Part shown: positions 61,484 to 64,000 of the stretch, piece after piece
How positions within the stretch are numbered: position 1 is the first letter of the stretch
Layout: the number at the start of each line of letters is the position of its first letter
Notes under the pieces: generated by a model
Told to the model about the DNA's origin: nothing
Seen by the model: only the letters and a program-made list of their open reading frames with translations
Database searches by the model: none
Position numbers and translations under genes: made by a program
From: Bacteroidota bacterium
GTDB lineage: Bacteria; Bacteroidota; Bacteroidia; Flavobacteriales; Flavobacteriaceae
Reading direction: 5' to 3'
Assembly (NCBI GenBank): GCA_018829465.1
Contig: JAHJTN010000017.1
Location: 124,001-188,000 of the forward strand
Length of the DNA: 64,000 bases

Positions 61484-61491
61484 AGGCTTGG

Positions 61492-62385
61492 TTAAATTCG
61501 GTTGGATTGATTTTTTAATCTAGCAAATTCAAATCCGTTCTGCCACCACTGTGCCATTTTTATTTTATTGAAAATCAATGAATTTGTAGTCAGGACTGTG
61601 GGTGTATAATAGATATCGATACAGGCACTTTTATTTTTGGCCTGGAGTTTACCCGTCTTCACATTTTGATGCTCTATTTGGTCCATCATAAACTCAATCA
61701 TGGTGGTGATGAGTGAGAACGGGTTCTTTATCGGCAAGCGGTTTATAAAATTCACCTCCGTTTCCAGGATAATCACATCTATTTCGGTGGCACCTCTGTT
61801 GATGGCTTCTTCTATAGGCACCATACAGCCCAAACCACCATCGGCATAATCGTAATTGTTTTTGCGTGCCAAGCTCATAAAAGGTGGATAATTGCAAGAA
61901 ATCCAAATCCAATCCATAAAATCGTCATAGGTACATTCACGTATCGATTTATATTCCATTTGGTTTAGTGTCAAATTGGAGACCGTCACCACCACGTCTT
62001 TTGAAGTGAGTTGAATGTTATTGAAAATTTCTTTGGTGATAACCCTTCTGATGAGTTTTCGCAAGTTACCGCTTTCTCCAAAGGTTTTTCTGCCTCGGAT
62101 AATATTGTTAAAAACATTAAAATGATTAATACTGATATTGGAAACACCGCCTTTATTTTTAACAATAAAAGGACAATTACTAAAAATAGATTTCTGGTTT
62201 ACAGAAGTGTAAATTTCTTTAATGGCCTCAATTTTATCGAGGGCCAAATGCGAAACCAACAAGCTACCGGTAGATGTACCCAAAAAAATATCGTATTCTT
62301 TACCCAACTCTCTGATAAGGAATTGGGCTACACCGCCTGCAAAAGCGCCCTTGCTTCCACCACCGGATATTACCAATGCTTTCAT
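61492..62385 (-). CDS. patatin-like phospholipase
   Basis: 297 aa. The oxyanion-hole loop is VISGGGSKGAFAGG at the N-terminus, the nucleophile Ser is in the GxSxG motif FLGTSTGSLL, and the catalytic Asp is in YADGGLGCMVP. Lipid acyl hydrolase; substrate unknown. No signal peptide. ATG 62385 is preceded by CAG and a 24-nt AT-rich spacer identical in type to those between the three upstream repeat copies, so the gene start occupies the place of a further repeat start. Confidence 0.92.
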   Translation of the reverse strand: MKALVISGGGSKGAFAGGVAQFLIRELGKEYDIFLGTSTGSLLVSHLALDKIEAIKEIYTSVNQKSIFSNCPFIVKNKGGVSNISINHFNVFNNIIRGRKTFGESGNLRKLIRRVITKEIFNNIQLTSKDVVVTVSNLTLNQMEYKSIRECTYDDFMDWIWISCNYPPFMSLARKNNYDYADGGLGCMVPIEEAINRGATEIDVIILETEVNFINRLPIKNPFSLITTMIEFMMDQIEHQNVKTGKLQAKNKSACIDIYYTPTVLTTNSLIFNKIKMAQWWQNGFEFARLKNQSNRI

Positions 62386-62412
62386 CTGTTTATTTTATTT
62401 ATTTTAATCTGT

Positions 62413-62477
62413 CAGATGGAACGCCCTTGGATAATCATACTCCTGGGTGCGAAATTTTTACATGGGCGTTTCATCTG
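62413..62477 (-). repeat. palindromic intergenic repeat, copy C1
   Basis: 65 bp. On the minus strand it reads CAGATGAAACGCCC ... GGGCGTTCCATCTG. Followed by a 24-nt spacer (62412-62389) and then CAG-ATGAAA of the patatin gene. Confidence 0.9.
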
Positions 62478-62501
62478 TTTATTTTATTTATTTTAATCTG
62501 T

Positions 62502-62566
62502 CAGATGGAACGCACTAGGATAATCATACTCCTGGGTGCGAAATTTTTACATGGGCGTTTCATCTG
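62502..62566 (-). repeat. palindromic intergenic repeat, copy C2
   Basis: 65 bp, nearly identical to C1 apart from the ...CCTAGTGCGTTCC variation in the right arm. Starts 89 bp from C1; a 24-nt spacer lies between. Confidence 0.9.
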
Positions 62567-62590
62567 TTTATATTATTTGTTTTTATCGGT

Positions 62591-62656
62591 CAGATGGAAC
62601 GCCATATGATAATCATACTCCTGTGTGTAAATAATTTTACATGGGCGTTTCATCTG
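62591..62656 (-). repeat. palindromic intergenic repeat, copy C3
   Basis: 66 bp with the same arms but an altered interior (TTATTTACACACAGG, as in copy A1). Starts 89 bp from C2. It is only 18 nt from the end of the M1 peptidase gene. Confidence 0.88.
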
Positions 62657-62674
62657 CTTATTAATAGTTTTTGC

Positions 62675-64000
62675 TTATTTGCCGGCCTCTTTTATCATCC
62701 TATCCAATACGGTCTGCTCGGCTATGCTAAATTGAGAAAAATTTCTAAGATAAAACGCTTTGTAATCCGAATCCTTTATAATTTCTCTTAAAAAGTCTTT
62801 TGCACCTTTTGAAAATTGCCACACCGGATGCACGCTTGCATTTAATAAATTATTGAGATAAACATCACTGATTAACTGCAAATCAAATAAATACCTAAAA
62901 GAAATTGTTCTGATTTGATAGGAGAACGAAGGCATCGAATAGGCGGTTAGCTCTTCGTAATAGGCTCTTTTTTGATCATCCCTATAATCTTTGGTAGTGA
63001 GTGCCAAAGCCAACCAAAGCTGTCGTATGTTGAAATCTTTAAATCCGTATAAACTCGCTGTCAAATTTAGGTATCGGTGTCGGTGTTCCGGAAATTGAAT
63101 CCATAATTTAAAAAGCACTGTTTCAATGGTTTCGTAACTTTCTGTTAAAAGCAGTTTCTCAAATTCGGGTCTTAAACTTTCCGAAATTGTATCAATCAAA
63201 CGTACTGTGGCTTGCATGACTTCAGCATCGCCTTTTTGTAAAATTTCTTGTACAAGCGCTTCCTTATTTGATAATGAGTCTGAAAGGAGTTGCGAGACAA
63301 CTTCTTGTTTTAAAGGCGCAATAGCATCAGAAAACAATATTTTGTCGCAAGCTGCTTTATCGTGCTTGCAATTCAATTGAAGATAAGCCGAAACAACCGT
63401 GCCTTTGAGCATTTCCATGGCTTCTTCTCTTAAAAAAATAGGATTTTCAAGCCAATTATTTTTGAATGTGATTACATCAAAAGTGGATAAAGCAGTTATT
63501 TCACGCAAAAAATCATCTGTTTCAGCTGAAGAAAATGTGTATTTGTTGAGGTAGTTTTTAACAGCTTTATTGAAGGTATCCAATCCTACGGCTTTCTCCA
63601 GTGCAAACAATGCCCAAGCACCTTTTTGATAATACGTGAGGCTCGATGCTTTTTCACTTAGCACGGCTTCTCCCATACCTGTTGCCGAAGCTACACTGAG
63701 CTCCAAAGCAGATTCGTATAATTTCCAATGAAAAGCATCTTCTCCAAAAATGGCTCTCGTCGCCTTTAAAGCGTAGTACGTAGAAAATCCTTCTTGTAGC
63801 CAATGATGTCGGCTACTTTTAGCCGTCACCAGATTGCCAAACCATTGGTGTGCCAATTCGTGTGCGCTGACTTCCACAAAGTTTTTGTCTTTATAGGCAA
63901 TCGAATCGACCAAAAAATCATCCGAAAATATGGTAAGCCCCACATTTTCCATACCGGCATATAAAAAGTCGCGCACCGGTACTTGTCTGTATGTTTCAAA
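62675..64000 (-). CDS. M1 family aminopeptidase (5' end outside window)
   Basis: The C-terminal ~440 residues. The frame is open to the right edge; the first visible residues FETYRQVP lead into VRDFLYAGMENVGLTIF, the exopeptidase GxMEN motif. The zinc site is HELAHQWFGNL (HExxH) with the third ligand Glu in WLQEGFSTYYA. A long helical C-terminal domain follows. It removes N-terminal residues from peptides. Its end is separated from the patatin gene only by repeats C1-C3. Confidence 0.93.
   Translation of the reverse strand, partial: FETYRQVPVRDFLYAGMENVGLTIFSDDFLVDSIAYKDKNFVEVSAHELAHQWFGNLVTAKSSRHHWLQEGFSTYYALKATRAIFGEDAFHWKLYESALELSVASATGMGEAVLSEKASSLTYYQKGAWALFALEKAVGLDTFNKAVKNYLNKYTFSSAETDDFLREITALSTFDVITFKNNWLENPIFLREEAMEMLKGTVVSAYLQLNCKHDKAACDKILFSDAIAPLKQEVVSQLLSDSLSNKEALVQEILQKGDAEVMQATVRLIDTISESLRPEFEKLLLTESYETIETVLFKLWIQFPEHRHRYLNLTASLYGFKDFNIRQLWLALALTTKDYRDDQKRAYYEELTAYSMPSFSYQIRTISFRYLFDLQLISDVYLNNLLNASVHPVWQFSKGAKDFLREIIKDSDYKAFYLRNFSQFSIAEQTVLDRMIKEAGK

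Noticed and set aside
62386-62674. CRISPR array at the three regularly spaced repeats
   Set aside because: The repeats are 65 bp palindromes and the 24-nt spacers are near-identical AT-rich sequence, not unique spacers; no cas genes are nearby.

Overview
The window looks like chromosomal DNA of a Bacteroidota bacterium, most likely family Flavobacteriaceae. It is AT-rich. It carries families typical of that group (DUF4252, DUF4290, DUF493, DUF2853, DUF2490, a GlmU-like nucleotidyltransferase, a deoxyhypusine-synthase homologue beside arginine decarboxylase, a MurA with Asp in place of the active-site Cys). Shine-Dalgarno sequences are hard to find, several genes appear to start with TTG, and promoter-like sites match the Bacteroidota pattern TTG-N17-22-TAnnTTTG. 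No rRNA, tRNA, CRISPR array, complete insertion sequence or prophage was seen.

Layout. 1-3.6 kb: an ECF sigma factor / membrane anti-sigma / two DUF4252 proteins operon, divergent from an S41 peptidase lipoprotein. 3.6-6.4 kb: a compact proC-proB-proA operon. 6.7-11.3 kb: a small surface-glycan block (N-acyltransferase, sugar aminotransferase, flippase, hexapeptide acyltransferase) with overlapping genes. 11.3-18.7 kb: DUF2461, CorA, HisIE, a TlpA-type thioredoxin, a TPR protein, OsmC, a VOC protein and a Tat-exported Gfo/Idh/MocA oxidoreductase. 18.8-27 kb: Ddl, an acyltransferase-3 protein, MsrA, aldose epimerase, DUF2911, a PepSY-like/DUF2490 pair, MeaB and the GlmU-like protein. 27-34 kb: DUF2853, MenD, a Tat-exported HisC paralogue, FolD, a lipoprotein and a GH13 lipoprotein. 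34-46 kb: a decayed RND efflux-pump remnant, a large Asp-box protein, an APC permease, a TonB-dependent receptor, dipeptidyl peptidase IV, an ORF6N remnant and a POT peptide transporter. 46-64 kb: mainly housekeeping genes (AroB, SpeA, DHS-like, L31, MurA, RecQ, Fmt, HU, Ald, TsaE), a patatin and the C-terminal part of an M1 aminopeptidase.

The two most interesting signals are non-coding. (1) Upstream of the TonB receptor lie, in order, a good sigma-A-type promoter, a 15-codon ORF encoding five cysteines (MTKLMCTLRMCCCSC) and an intrinsic terminator. This is the layout of a leader-peptide attenuator. (2) Six copies of a ~65-bp palindromic repeat occur in three intergenic regions (50.6, 57.7 and 62.4-62.7 kb). 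All have the same orientation relative to the downstream gene and are separated by 24-nt AT-rich spacers. Each array ends so that the gene's own CAG/CAC/TAC-ATGAAA start falls exactly where the next repeat would begin, and paired changes in the palindrome arms of one copy suggest that the structure matters.

Much of the rest fits a protein- and peptide-degrading aerobe: DPP-IV plus POT transporter, M1 aminopeptidase, S41 peptidase, alanine dehydrogenase and an APC permease. Product names come from motif and family recognition by eye, with no database search.
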